From Coleofasciculus sp. S288 (lineage in GTDB: Bacteria; Cyanobacteriota; Cyanobacteriia; Cyanobacteriales; Coleofasciculaceae), in assembly GCA_020216575.1 (NCBI GenBank), contig JAIUYC010000007.1, positions 1 through 14,247 of the forward strand: a stretch of DNA of 14,247 nt, in the 5' to 3' direction. Made by a program: the position numbers and the translations under genes. Positions within the stretch are counted from its first letter, which is position 1. Each line of letters opens with the position of its first letter. Shown one piece after another: positions 7,080 to 13,913 of the stretch. A model generated the notes under the pieces. The model did no database searches. It saw only the letters and a list, made by a program, of their open reading frames with translations, and was not told the origin of the DNA.

Positions 7080-7901
7080 ATGTCGAACGCTGTTCTGGCT
7101 CAAACGCTCATCCGCGCTGTCGATGAAGCAGACTCTGCAACCCGTTTAGTGCAAGCTGTCCAGCAGTTAGCCAATGCTCGTTTAGTAGAAACCGTTCCGA
7201 CTTTGATTGCCACCCTGCGCTACAACAACCCCGGAGCCGCTGTGGCTGCCGTGGATGGGCTGATTGCGATCGGGAAACCTGCCGTGCAACCCCTCCTCGA
7301 TCTGCTCGATGGCCACAACTACACCGCACGGGCCTGGGCCATTCGGGCAATGGCAGGCATTGGCGATGCACGAGGATTAGAGGTGTTGCTGGACGCAGCG
7401 CAACATGATTTTGCCTTGAGTGTGCGACGAGCTGCCGCTAGAGGATTGGGAACGGTTCACTGGGAAGAACTGGAAGTCGAGCAGGCCAAAGCGGCCCAGG
7501 TGCAGGCCTGTCATGTGTTAATCGGGCTGGGACAGGATCCAGAATGGGTGGTGCGTTATGCGGCGATCGCAGGCTTGCAATCTCTCGCTCAGGCCACAGC
7601 AGATACTCAACCTGCCCTGGTGTCCACCATCCTGACCCACCTGCAATACCTTGCAGACACCGACCCTGATGCCGGGATTCGTACCCGTGCGGCCTATGCT
7701 CAACAGATCCTGCACTCTCTGGGTAATTTGTCGAGCGACGAGCAACGACCATTCTCTGCGGTGGAAATGGATTGGCGGTTGACACTGGAAAAACTCTATT
7801 ACCGCAAATCCCAGGAACGCAGTCTGATGCTGCCCGAAGGTGACCCACGCCGTTATCAAGAGTTAGCGCTGGCACTCATGGAAGCGGTGAAGTTACCTTA
7901 A
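7080..7901 (+). CDS. cpcF: Phycocyanobilin lyase, partner CpcF
   Basis: 273 residues of HEAT-like repeats: VETVPTLIATLRYNNPGAAVAAVDGLIAIGKPAVQPLLDLL, then ARAWAIRAMAGIGDARGLEVLL, then FALSVRRAAARGLG, then PEWVVRYAAIAGLQSL. The NNPGAAVAAVDGL and DPEWVVRYAA motifs are characteristic of CpcF. With CpcE it forms the lyase for CpcA Cys84. The protein seems longer than the CpcF proteins I remember (a little over 200 residues). The extra part, from about residue 222 (VEMDWRLTLEKLYYRKSQER...LALALMEAVKLP), looks helical and charged. The ATG at 7080 follows TAAAACTTTTT with no clear ribosome binding site, but the family homology begins within the first 20 residues, so the start should be right. No cpcG follows. 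Confidence 0.92.
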   Translation: MSNAVLAQTLIRAVDEADSATRLVQAVQQLANARLVETVPTLIATLRYNNPGAAVAAVDGLIAIGKPAVQPLLDLLDGHNYTARAWAIRAMAGIGDARGLEVLLDAAQHDFALSVRRAAARGLGTVHWEELEVEQAKAAQVQACHVLIGLGQDPEWVVRYAAIAGLQSLAQATADTQPALVSTILTHLQYLADTDPDAGIRTRAAYAQQILHSLGNLSSDEQRPFSAVEMDWRLTLEKLYYRKSQERSLMLPEGDPRRYQELALALMEAVKLP

Positions 7902-8212
7902 GAAAGGGTGGGAGGTCGGGTGCGATCGTGCCTTTGCCCGGAATCCTATTGCCTGGGTTACTGACCAAAGATGACTAACCCGTGACCAACCCTCAAACAA
8001 CTAGACCCCAAGCGATCGCTTGGGGTCTTGCGCTTATAAAGATCAACCTAATCCCTGCGGCTGATGGTTTTTGAAGGACTGGCTATATCGAGTGCCAGCA
8101 GCTTTTATCTATCTCTATGATCGCTCAGCGATCGCGCCTTGAGTAGGGGCATTCTACCCATTCATTCCCCGTTTACACTGGGTAGGTTCTTTGGGATCAT
8201 TTAAGATTTTCG
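7902..8212. other. Intergenic region between cpcF and the hydrolase pseudogene
   Basis: 311 bases between two convergent units. It holds the palindromic terminator at 8003-8028 and a 15-base near-palindrome GATCGCT-C-AGCGATC at 8119-8133 that overlaps a HIP1 octamer. Nothing else is recognised; no tRNA or open frame. Confidence 0.5.
8003..8028. terminator. 26-bp perfect palindrome, probable bidirectional terminator
   Basis: AGACCCCAAGCGA at 8003-8015 is mirrored exactly through 8028, centred on the HIP1 octamer GCGATCGC (8012-8019). As RNA it forms a GC-rich stem about 100 bases after cpcF. The downstream sequence (CTTGCGCTTAT) is only modestly U-rich. It lies between convergent genes, so it could stop transcription from both sides. 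Confidence 0.65.
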
Positions 8213-9579
8213 TTAAACTTGTTTACCTGGGGTCAGAATGTCCTGCTGATACCGGATCGGAGCCAGCACACTTTGAATTTCTTTGGCCTCAGCTTGCTGA
8301 GATAGGTGGGTCAGTAACGTTTTTCGTGTTTCTAGATCCAGAGTTTCCCAATCTGCCTGACAGAGGTGGTCTGGCGCGAGGGATAGCAACAAGCCGGAAA
8401 ATCCTTGAAAGGCCAGTTTATACATCAGTTCCTGGGTGAACACCCCATCGAAATAGCCACCATGCACGTTAATGGGGCTGGGCCAAGGGAGGAAAGCGGC
8501 GATCGGCTTGGGCCAATGGATGAAATAGCCCAGACAGAGTTCCAGGTAATCTACCAGGTTTAAAGCTGATTTTTTATGCGCGTAGGTCACAATGCCTTCA
8601 GCTTCCGATGTACGGCCTTTGGCAGTATCTTGAATGTCCACGTAATCGGTACAGTCAAAGTAAGTGAACAAATTGCAGATGGGGGCATCCTGTACCGAAT
8701 CCAGGCTTTCTGTGTCAATTTGTGCCAAACTGCGCATTTCGTCTAATGTTTTGCGCTCGCGATCGCTAGAGCGAATTTCCATGTGCTTGTAGGGGAAGTT
8801 TTTGGCATCATCCTGCCACTGGTCAATGGGCTTGTCCTCCATTGGCCAGTTGACAATGCCATAGTTCCAAGGGGAATCACGGTTTCTACGGGAATGTCAG
8901 GAGCCACTAAAATCAACCGTTCCAGGCAGAACACATTACCAATCTCAGCGGTCGGTGTCTTGTTGATGGAAGGCGGATCAAATACATCTGACAAAATGCG
9001 AATTGTATTCGTCACCACAAAGCAACCCATACTGTGACCGATGAAGGAGAGTTTGATGCGTGGCTCGTTGGTGGGCCGACCTTTGCTTTGCCGCATTTGC
9101 ACGACAGCTAAATCCAGTTGACGAATTAGTTCTACCAGATCGGGAACTCCATAATTGGTTGCTCGATAGTTATCTCGAAAGTAAGTCGAGAGTCTGAGGA
9201 GAATCAGGGCCAGAATAATAGAAACAGGAATAATGACCAGAAATAAAACTATCGCTAGTAAATCTCTAACCAGCAGATCATGAAATGGTGACAACACCAT
9301 CAATAACACGGCCGCGATCACCATCATGGTTAATCCGCCTGTAAATATCTTTAAAGGTAAATTTGGTAATGCTTCAAAGGTATGTTTGAGCTTCAATGGA
9401 AACAGATCGGCAACAGGTGACTGACCTGTTTTGATATCCGGATCACCAGATGGTTTTTCAGATGGCCAATGATAGCCAAACAAAACACTTGTCTTGGGTG
9501 GACAGTAAGGGGCGGCATAGGTGTAAATTCTGTGATAGCGCTCCTCAGCGTCAGAGCGCCTGGTGCCATATGTGCGGTC
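8213..9579 (-). pseudogene. Alpha/beta hydrolase with two membrane helices, frameshifted and lacking its N-terminus
   Basis: Two overlapping - strand frames (9483-8743 and 8842-8213) make one protein. The first shows VLFGYHWPSEKP, two hydrophobic helices (FTGGLTMMVIAAVLLMVL; LLAIVLFLVIIPVSIILALI), the nucleophile elbow GHSMG and LILVAPDI. Homology then jumps to the second frame: PWNYGIVNWPMEDKPID..., LFTYFDCTDYVD (candidate catalytic Asp) and INVHGGYFDG (candidate His). The switch is at the CCCC run (complement of 8871-8874), where one lost C restores the frame. Upstream, the first frame stays open beyond 9483 (RSDAEERYHRIYTYAAPY) to about 9579, without an ATG or the usual HG oxyanion motif, and meets a terminator. 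It was probably a membrane-linked esterase/lipase related to DUF900-type hydrolases; substrate unknown. A sequencing slip could explain the frameshift but not the missing start. Confidence 0.7.
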
Positions 9580-9607
9580 AAAAAAAGACCCGGTCGGGGA
9601 ACCGGGT
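9580..9607 (-). terminator. Intrinsic terminator, - strand
   Basis: Read on the - strand: stem ACCCGGT / ACCGGGT (9607-9601 and 9594-9588) with a six-base loop TCCCCG, then C and seven T residues (complement of 9586-9580). This is a textbook rho-independent terminator. It would end leftward transcripts coming from the small frame at 9656-9799. Confidence 0.8.
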
Positions 9608-9655
9608 AAGACAGGATAGAGTAAGCTGGAAATTCAGAGGTTGCGATCGTCAGGA

Positions 9656-9799
9656 TCAAGCAGGGACTGCTCTTAAAATCGCATCCTGTGCGCTGCCAAC
9701 CCTGCTGAATCGCCAGTTCAGGGTGTGAAAAATAGTTGGGGGGAGAGTGGGGGCAACAGGTTGGCAGGTAGAGGATGCGGTACGGTAGACTAACGACAT
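9656..9799 (-). CDS. Small unrecognised protein, 47 residues
   Basis: The frame begins MSLVYRTASSTCQPV and contains HTLNWRFSRVG near the middle; I do not recognise a family with confidence. The opening M-L-YR and later WR pattern faintly recalls small cyanobacterial DUF4278-like proteins, which is a guess. Support for a real gene is contextual. AAGGAAA (complement of 9808-9814) lies eight bases before the ATG. An intrinsic terminator follows about 50 bases after the stop, and a perfect inverted repeat lies 72-98 bases upstream, where a promoter would be. The frame extends upstream to another start at 9865, but the ribosome binding site favours 9799. Soluble, no membrane segment or signal peptide. 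Confidence 0.42.
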   Translation of the reverse strand: MSLVYRTASSTCQPVAPTLPPTIFHTLNWRFSRVGSAQDAILRAVPA

Positions 9800-9870
9800 G
9801 GGGGCTGTTTCCTTGATTTCGAGGGGGATGATTACAGCGTATCGGTTGAGCCTGGGGTGGTACATCCCCT

Positions 9871-9897
9871 AAATGTCATGGCCTGACTATGACATTT
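9871..9897. promoter_or_regulatory. Perfect 9-9-9 inverted repeat (possible operator)
   Basis: AAATGTCAT (9871-9879), nine-base spacer GGCCTGACT, ATGACATTT (9889-9897). The arms are exact complements, the symmetry expected for a dimeric repressor. It lies upstream of the leftward small gene and 190 bases before the rightward kinase. As RNA it would be a stem with no T tract. Confidence 0.5.
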
Positions 9898-10030
9898 GTC
9901 ACCAGGTAGAAATGGCAGCGGCAGAATAGGGGTTCAACCGGGTGAGGGATTGGCCATCTCCTGCAAGCACAGGAATCCAGATCAGTGCTGAGGCGATCGC
10001 ACCAACAGGCATGGTCGTCAGAATTGGGAA

Positions 10031-10050
10031 TGCTATGATAATGCTCATAG
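10031..10050 (+). promoter_or_regulatory. Candidate extended -10 promoter with inverted repeat, upstream of the kinase
   Basis: TGCTATGAT at 10031-10039 fits TGnTATnnT, an extended -10 box, about 47 bases before the kinase GTG. It overlaps an inverted repeat CTATGA (10033-10038) / TCATAG (10045-10050), which could be an operator covering the start of transcription. No good -35 box is visible. Confidence 0.4.
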
Positions 10051-10085
10051 GGTTATAGTCGATGTTATCGGGCAGTTGATGCGTT

Positions 10086-11594
10086 GTGGAAGATCCTCAA
10101 ACCCCCGAAGAACTTGCACGCATTCATGAGCAACTCTGGCAGACGGTGCTTCAGTTTGGGAATTTTTCTGCGTCTCAGGAACGCAACCGGATTGCCCGAG
10201 ATTTACATGATTCCCTCGGACAGGCATTGACTGCTCTCAATATTCAGTTACAAACGGCGGTCAAGCTCTGGCAACTCGATCCCAACCGTGCTGAACAGTT
10301 TTTGGAAGAAGCCCAGCGCTTGGGATCGACCGCAGTTCAGGAAGTCCGGCAGACGGTGAGAACGCTACGAATGGATAGCCCGGACGACCAGTCCATTGAA
10401 ACCCTGATCACTTCCCTGGTCGAAAGCTTCCATCGTTCTACTGGTGTTTTGCCGACCGTGAAGTTGAATCTGGCGGCTCCCGTTCCTTCTGAAGTGGTAA
10501 CTCCGGTTTATCGCATTATTCAAGAAGGCCTCAATAATATTTGTAAATACGCTCAGGCTACGGAAGTCAACTTGCAACTAAGTACTACCCCAACCTCCCT
10601 GGGCTTGATTATTGAAGATAACGGTCGTGGCTTTGACCTGGAGCACGCTGTCACAGGCTTTGGTTTACGTGGTATGCAAGAACGGGTGTCGCTGCTCCGG
10701 GGGCGCTTTCAAGTCGAGACCGAACCGGGAGCAGGATGCCGGCTTCGCATCGTCATGCCCCTACGAGTGCTGTCGCTCCAAGATCCCCAGGGCTTGGTAC
10801 CGCCCCCGGTTTCCCCAGAAGCAACCCCTCCGCCTGCTGCTGCCAAAGCTTCTCCCCCCCCGTTGGCACCCCCAACTGAGGAAAATGACATCCAGGCAGC
10901 CGTCAAACCCTTGCTGGATGACATGAATCTTATCCTTCAGAGGGAGAACGATACGGAAGAACCTTCCCTTCTCCCCCTTGAGGGTAGGCAAGGCGCGATC
11001 GCGACCCCGGATCCGGATGTGCCCTCCCTTCCCGCTTTAGTCCTTGCGCCAACCCAGATCGATCGCTTGACTCAAATCCTGTTGCAACACGTTGGCCCAA
11101 TCGCGCCAATTCTGCTGCAACAGGCGATCGCTCAGTCGCAACAACTCACGGACTTAGTTAATCATCTTGTGGCCCACTTCCCAGTCGATCACCGTCGGCA
11201 ATTTGAACAACAACTGCAACAAGTCTTGAACTCAACTCCCCCTTGCCCGTCTTCAGATCCAGGACTGACTGCTCAAACTAACCTTGCTGTTACCGCTTCG
11301 CCAATTCCTGTTTCCCAACTTTCTGAAGATCATCCTTTAGCTATCGATCCAGAATTAACGAATTACTGTGAACAAGAACTGACCGCTTTGATTGGGCCAG
11401 TCGCACACTTTCTGATACAAGAGGTACTGATGGCCTCCCTCAACCTCTCCTTAGAGGAACTGGTAGAGCGGTTGGCAGTCAATATTCCCAATGCTCAAAA
11501 AGCCATACAATTTAAGCAGCGCATCTTAGCTTATCAAAACGGGAGGGATCGGGAACCCTCTCAAAACTCCTCTGCTTCAGCTACAGGGATGTAG
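10086..11594 (+). CDS. NarL-type sensor histidine kinase with two C-terminal GPIA repeats
   Basis: 502 residues, no membrane segment or signal peptide, so cytosolic. A HisKA_3 dimerisation domain carries RIARDLHDSLGQALTALNIQ with phospho-acceptor His41. The HATPase_c domain shows N box QEGLNNICKYA (146-156), G1 IEDNGRGFD (176-184) and G2 GFGLRGMQER (191-200). After residue ~228 comes a Pro/Ala-rich linker. Two related segments follow: 328-382 (LTQILLQHVGPIAPILLQQAIAQ...) and about 429-481 (EQELTALIGPVAHFLIQEVL...). This GP(I/V)A repeat occurs at the C-terminus of other bacterial signalling proteins (I believe DUF8082), function unknown. There is no sensor domain before His41, so input may come through the tail or a partner. 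The GTG at 10086 is forced by an in-frame TGA at 10077; no clear ribosome binding site. No response regulator is adjacent. Confidence 0.85.
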   Translation: MEDPQTPEELARIHEQLWQTVLQFGNFSASQERNRIARDLHDSLGQALTALNIQLQTAVKLWQLDPNRAEQFLEEAQRLGSTAVQEVRQTVRTLRMDSPDDQSIETLITSLVESFHRSTGVLPTVKLNLAAPVPSEVVTPVYRIIQEGLNNICKYAQATEVNLQLSTTPTSLGLIIEDNGRGFDLEHAVTGFGLRGMQERVSLLRGRFQVETEPGAGCRLRIVMPLRVLSLQDPQGLVPPPVSPEATPPPAAAKASPPPLAPPTEENDIQAAVKPLLDDMNLILQRENDTEEPSLLPLEGRQGAIATPDPDVPSLPALVLAPTQIDRLTQILLQHVGPIAPILLQQAIAQSQQLTDLVNHLVAHFPVDHRRQFEQQLQQVLNSTPPCPSSDPGLTAQTNLAVTASPIPVSQLSEDHPLAIDPELTNYCEQELTALIGPVAHFLIQEVLMASLNLSLEELVERLAVNIPNAQKAIQFKQRILAYQNGRDREPSQNSSASATGM

Positions 11595-11647
11595 AGAAGG
11601 GTTCTTGCATGGCTGGAAAGCTGGCACTGGTTTCCTAAAAGGTGATT

Positions 11648-11678
11648 GCTAAAATGCTCACAACGAGTGAGTTTTAGC
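11648..11678 (+). terminator. Hairpin between convergent kinase and resolvase genes
   Basis: GCTAAAA (11648-11654), bulge TG, CTCAC (11657-11661), loop AACGA, GTGAG (11667-11671), TTTTAGC (11672-11678): a 12-bp stem with one bulge. No T tract follows on either strand, so it is a weak terminator candidate, placed where the two convergent transcripts would meet. Confidence 0.45.
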
Positions 11679-11757
11679 TGATAAGATGTCTCCACTGTCA
11701 GACTGAACAAACCGTGAAAAACAGCTAAGCCAAACCGGGTGGGGAGGCTGGTCTCGT

Positions 11758-13446
11758 CTAGGCGATCGCAATCACGTCAGTGATCTTGTGCTTCCGCTTA
11801 TGGCGATGGTTGTGTTTCGTAGCATCGATCTGGTGTTGTGCATGGTGGGCATCAATTTCTGCTCGCCGTTCCTTCATAATGCGCAGGATTGTGTGCTGTG
11901 ACTGGGCATAGGACTTAAGCGCATTGATCGTGATGGCCCATTTCTGATCGTGGAGGCGATCGGGGGCATTATTATAGGCCATGATGGCATCGATCGCATG
12001 GTTAATCGTGGCCGCTGTTGGCTCACTCGAAGATCGGGGTGTGGGCATTTGCGCCTGGTCACCCGCTTCTGCCTTCGTTGGTGTTGAGTGCTTGCGTGTT
12101 GCCACCGTTTGTTCCGAGAGAACGGCTGTGAGTGCCCCCAGTTGTTCCATCACCTGAGTCATGCGCTCCATCAGCGCGATCGCTGGATCCACTGGCATGG
12201 TCATCGTCGTTATTTTTGGTGCTGCCACTGGAGTGGGAGTCAGTATCGTTTGAGGTTCTTGCTCCTCAGCCACACTTGCAGGAGAGTCTGCCAGCCGTTC
12301 CTCAATCCACTCCAACAGTTTGGCCATTCGTTCCTGCTGATTGTGGCAGTTTGGACAGATCGTTGTCATGACCTGAGTCCAGCGATCGTGGTCTTGTGCA
12401 AAGTAACGCAGGCTTCCGACTTTACGAGGGCCAGATGGTTGAGTTGGAGTGTATTCGTGCGCCTTTTGCTGGAACATTTCAATCGGTTCTACCCCCATGC
12501 TTCCCAACTTAATGCCTTTGCGCTTACCGGCATATTGGGCGATGACTGCATCCGCGATCTCATAATCGGAATAATGGCGAGAGGCCGTCAGCGACCGGCG
12601 CAATTCAGGATTTTGCTCATCGAGGATCTGGAAGTGCCCCTGAATGGCGGCCTTGAATTCCCAATCCACCAGATTGGGAGGGCAGTACCAGAAGGTGGCG
12701 ATCGTCGCGTAGATGGAACGAAAGAGATGGGTATAGAGGGTATCCTTGCCAGGGCGCTTGGGCACCAGATGGCCAAACTGCTGCTCACAGGCTTTCGCCA
12801 CCGCCTTGCCGTACCTGGAATTGACCTGTTCCGCCGTCAAAGAACGGGCCTCCGGCAACAGTGCTCGCACCTTCTTGAGTGCTGTACAGACTTTCTGAGC
12901 GGTAGTGAGGGTAGGGATTTCAAACGAGAGCGTTTGGAGTTCCCCGCGTCGCTTCAACGCGCCAGTAAACGTCACGCTCCATTTTGTCTTGGGTTCAAAC
13001 TCTGCTGTTGAGAGCAGTTCACTGGAACGACGGCCCGTCAGTACCGCCAATCCTGCACAGATGTCTGTCCATTCAGGAGAGTCTAGCAGGCGCACTGCCT
13101 GTCCCACGATGGCATCCGGGTTGTCGATGTAGGTGACGGATTCATTGCGATCGGCGATCGCACCTTGCTTCTGATTATTGAGTTCGATGTATTCGGCTTC
13201 TGAGAACTTAATGTAATCGAGGGAGAAATGATCGTCCCCAAATTCATCCTTGATCGCCCGCCGCGTTTGATCCATCAGCCCTTGCTGCTGGCTTAGGGTT
13301 TTGAGACCCCGGCGTGTCCAGCTATCGCGTATCTGTTGAGCGAGATCTGCCGCTTTACGCCGACCTGTTGAGGTGTTTTTCAGATTTGCAATCTTGGGCA
13401 GATATTCACTGGTAATGAGGTCTTCCAACCACTGTCGTCGTCCCAT
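11758..13446 (-). CDS. Telomere resolvase (protelomerase) family protein
   Basis: 562 residues from the ATG at 13446, which has AGGGAG seven bases upstream; an earlier ATG at 13467 lacks such a site. The catalytic domain matches telomere resolvases, which cut and reseal palindromic DNA into hairpin ends. Landmarks are GLAVLTGRRSSELL (Arg139/140), SVTFTGALKRR (Lys165), FEIPTL, YTHLFRSIYATIA (Arg243), IQGHF (His271) and SRHYSDYEI (Tyr292 or Tyr295 as nucleophile). The Arg-Lys distance (~25) and Arg243-His271 distance (28) agree with those I recall for Borrelia ResT; His-to-Tyr is longer than usual. After residue ~330 come a single CPNC pair, a low-complexity linker with an amphipathic segment (420-447), and a C-terminal block ATINHAIDAIMAYNNAPDR... 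ending in KHNHRHKRKHK, probably DNA-binding. The ordinary tyrosine recombinases are the alternative, but the GRR...FTGxxKxR pattern favours resolvase. Confidence 0.8.
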   Translation of the reverse strand: MGRRQWLEDLITSEYLPKIANLKNTSTGRRKAADLAQQIRDSWTRRGLKTLSQQQGLMDQTRRAIKDEFGDDHFSLDYIKFSEAEYIELNNQKQGAIADRNESVTYIDNPDAIVGQAVRLLDSPEWTDICAGLAVLTGRRSSELLSTAEFEPKTKWSVTFTGALKRRGELQTLSFEIPTLTTAQKVCTALKKVRALLPEARSLTAEQVNSRYGKAVAKACEQQFGHLVPKRPGKDTLYTHLFRSIYATIATFWYCPPNLVDWEFKAAIQGHFQILDEQNPELRRSLTASRHYSDYEIADAVIAQYAGKRKGIKLGSMGVEPIEMFQQKAHEYTPTQPSGPRKVGSLRYFAQDHDRWTQVMTTICPNCHNQQERMAKLLEWIEERLADSPASVAEEQEPQTILTPTPVAAPKITTMTMPVDPAIALMERMTQVMEQLGALTAVLSEQTVATRKHSTPTKAEAGDQAQMPTPRSSSEPTAATINHAIDAIMAYNNAPDRLHDQKWAITINALKSYAQSQHTILRIMKERRAEIDAHHAQHQIDATKHNHRHKRKHKITDVIAIA

Positions 13447-13459
13447 CGCTGACTCCCTG

Positions 13460-13537
13460 AAATACATCCATATCCATATCTATATCTTATCAGAAGTGTA
13501 TTAGTATGTAAGATGTATTTTGATTGATATGATATAG
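13460..13537. promoter_or_regulatory. Interlaced inverted repeats upstream of the resolvase gene
   Basis: Two inverted repeats overlap in an AT-rich stretch. The first is AAATACATC (13460-13468) with GATGTATTT (13512-13520), exact. The second is CTATATCTTATCA (13480-13492) with TGATATGATATAG (13525-13537), 12 of 13 matching. Their order is A-B-A'-B' and the centres differ (about 13490 and 13509), so they are not one big palindrome. This is where the resolvase promoter must be; the sites could be its operator or binding sites of the resolvase itself. Confidence 0.5.
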
Positions 13538-13589
13538 ATTCAGGCTTCTTAGTTCAAGGGGTGACAACGGGGCGTTGCACAATAGAGGA

Positions 13590-13603
13590 ATGATGCAATG
13601 TCA
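13590..13603 (+). repeat. 14-bp direct repeat, left copy
   Basis: ATGATGCAATGTCA, identical to 13914-13927. It overlaps the start codon region of the IS1-type remnant; ATGCAATGT encodes Met-Gln-Cys, the usual opening of this transposase type. Confidence 0.7.
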
Positions 13604-13913
13604 ACATTGTCAACATTGTCGATCCAAATGGGCTTTCGAGCCACCGAGCGGGTCACTGGGGTGAACCATAACACCATCATTCTCTGGGGCAAGCAAGCCG
13701 ACCAAGCATGACCGGATGAAAATTATGAGATTCCAGAAATGACTCAAGTGGATGAACGACAAACCTTTGTCGGCTCAAAAAAGTCAACATCTGGCTATGG
13801 ATAGCGGTTAATTCCAAAGCACCTGGCATTCTCAAATGGGTCATCGGCGATCGCTCTTTAGCCACTTTTCGACTGTTATGGCTAATCAATAGTCCGGTCA
13901 GAACTAGGCGGCT
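13593..13913 (+). pseudogene. IS1-family transposase remnant
   Basis: Pieces of an IS1-type transposase in several frames. From 13593: MQCQHCQHC, the zinc-finger start. From 13628: MGFRATERVTGVNHNT, then an in-frame TGA at 13706-13708, then PDENYEIPEMTQVDERQTFVGSKK. A -1 shift at the A6 run (13777-13782) leads to KVNIWLWIAVN...APGILKWVIGDRSLATFRLLW, after which homology stops near 13885. The DxE-type catalytic core begins at VDE but the rest is gone. The element is thus dead by an internal deletion after the zinc finger, a nonsense codon, a frameshift and loss of its 3' half. The A6 run resembles the slippery site of IS1, but it lies further into the protein than the classic insA/insB junction. 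Confidence 0.8.

Noticed and set aside
9450..9728. 92-codon + strand frame with CKFC and CHMC, resembling a zinc ribbon
   Set aside because: It is antisense to the N-terminal part of the hydrolase frame, which gives clearly better homology (VLFGYHWPSEKP). The Cys pairs are probably accidental.
12088..13011. 307-codon + strand open frame
   Set aside because: It lies wholly antisense to the resolvase gene, has a Cys/His/Leu/Arg-rich composition typical of a reverse-frame translation, and matches no family.
13447..13467. Upstream ATG adding seven residues to the resolvase
   Set aside because: AGGGAG is correctly spaced only for the second ATG at 13446.
13777..13783. Programmed -1 frameshift at AAAAAAG in the IS1 remnant
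   Set aside because: The site is further into the protein than the usual IS1 slippage site, and a nonsense codon and two deletions make the element dead anyway.
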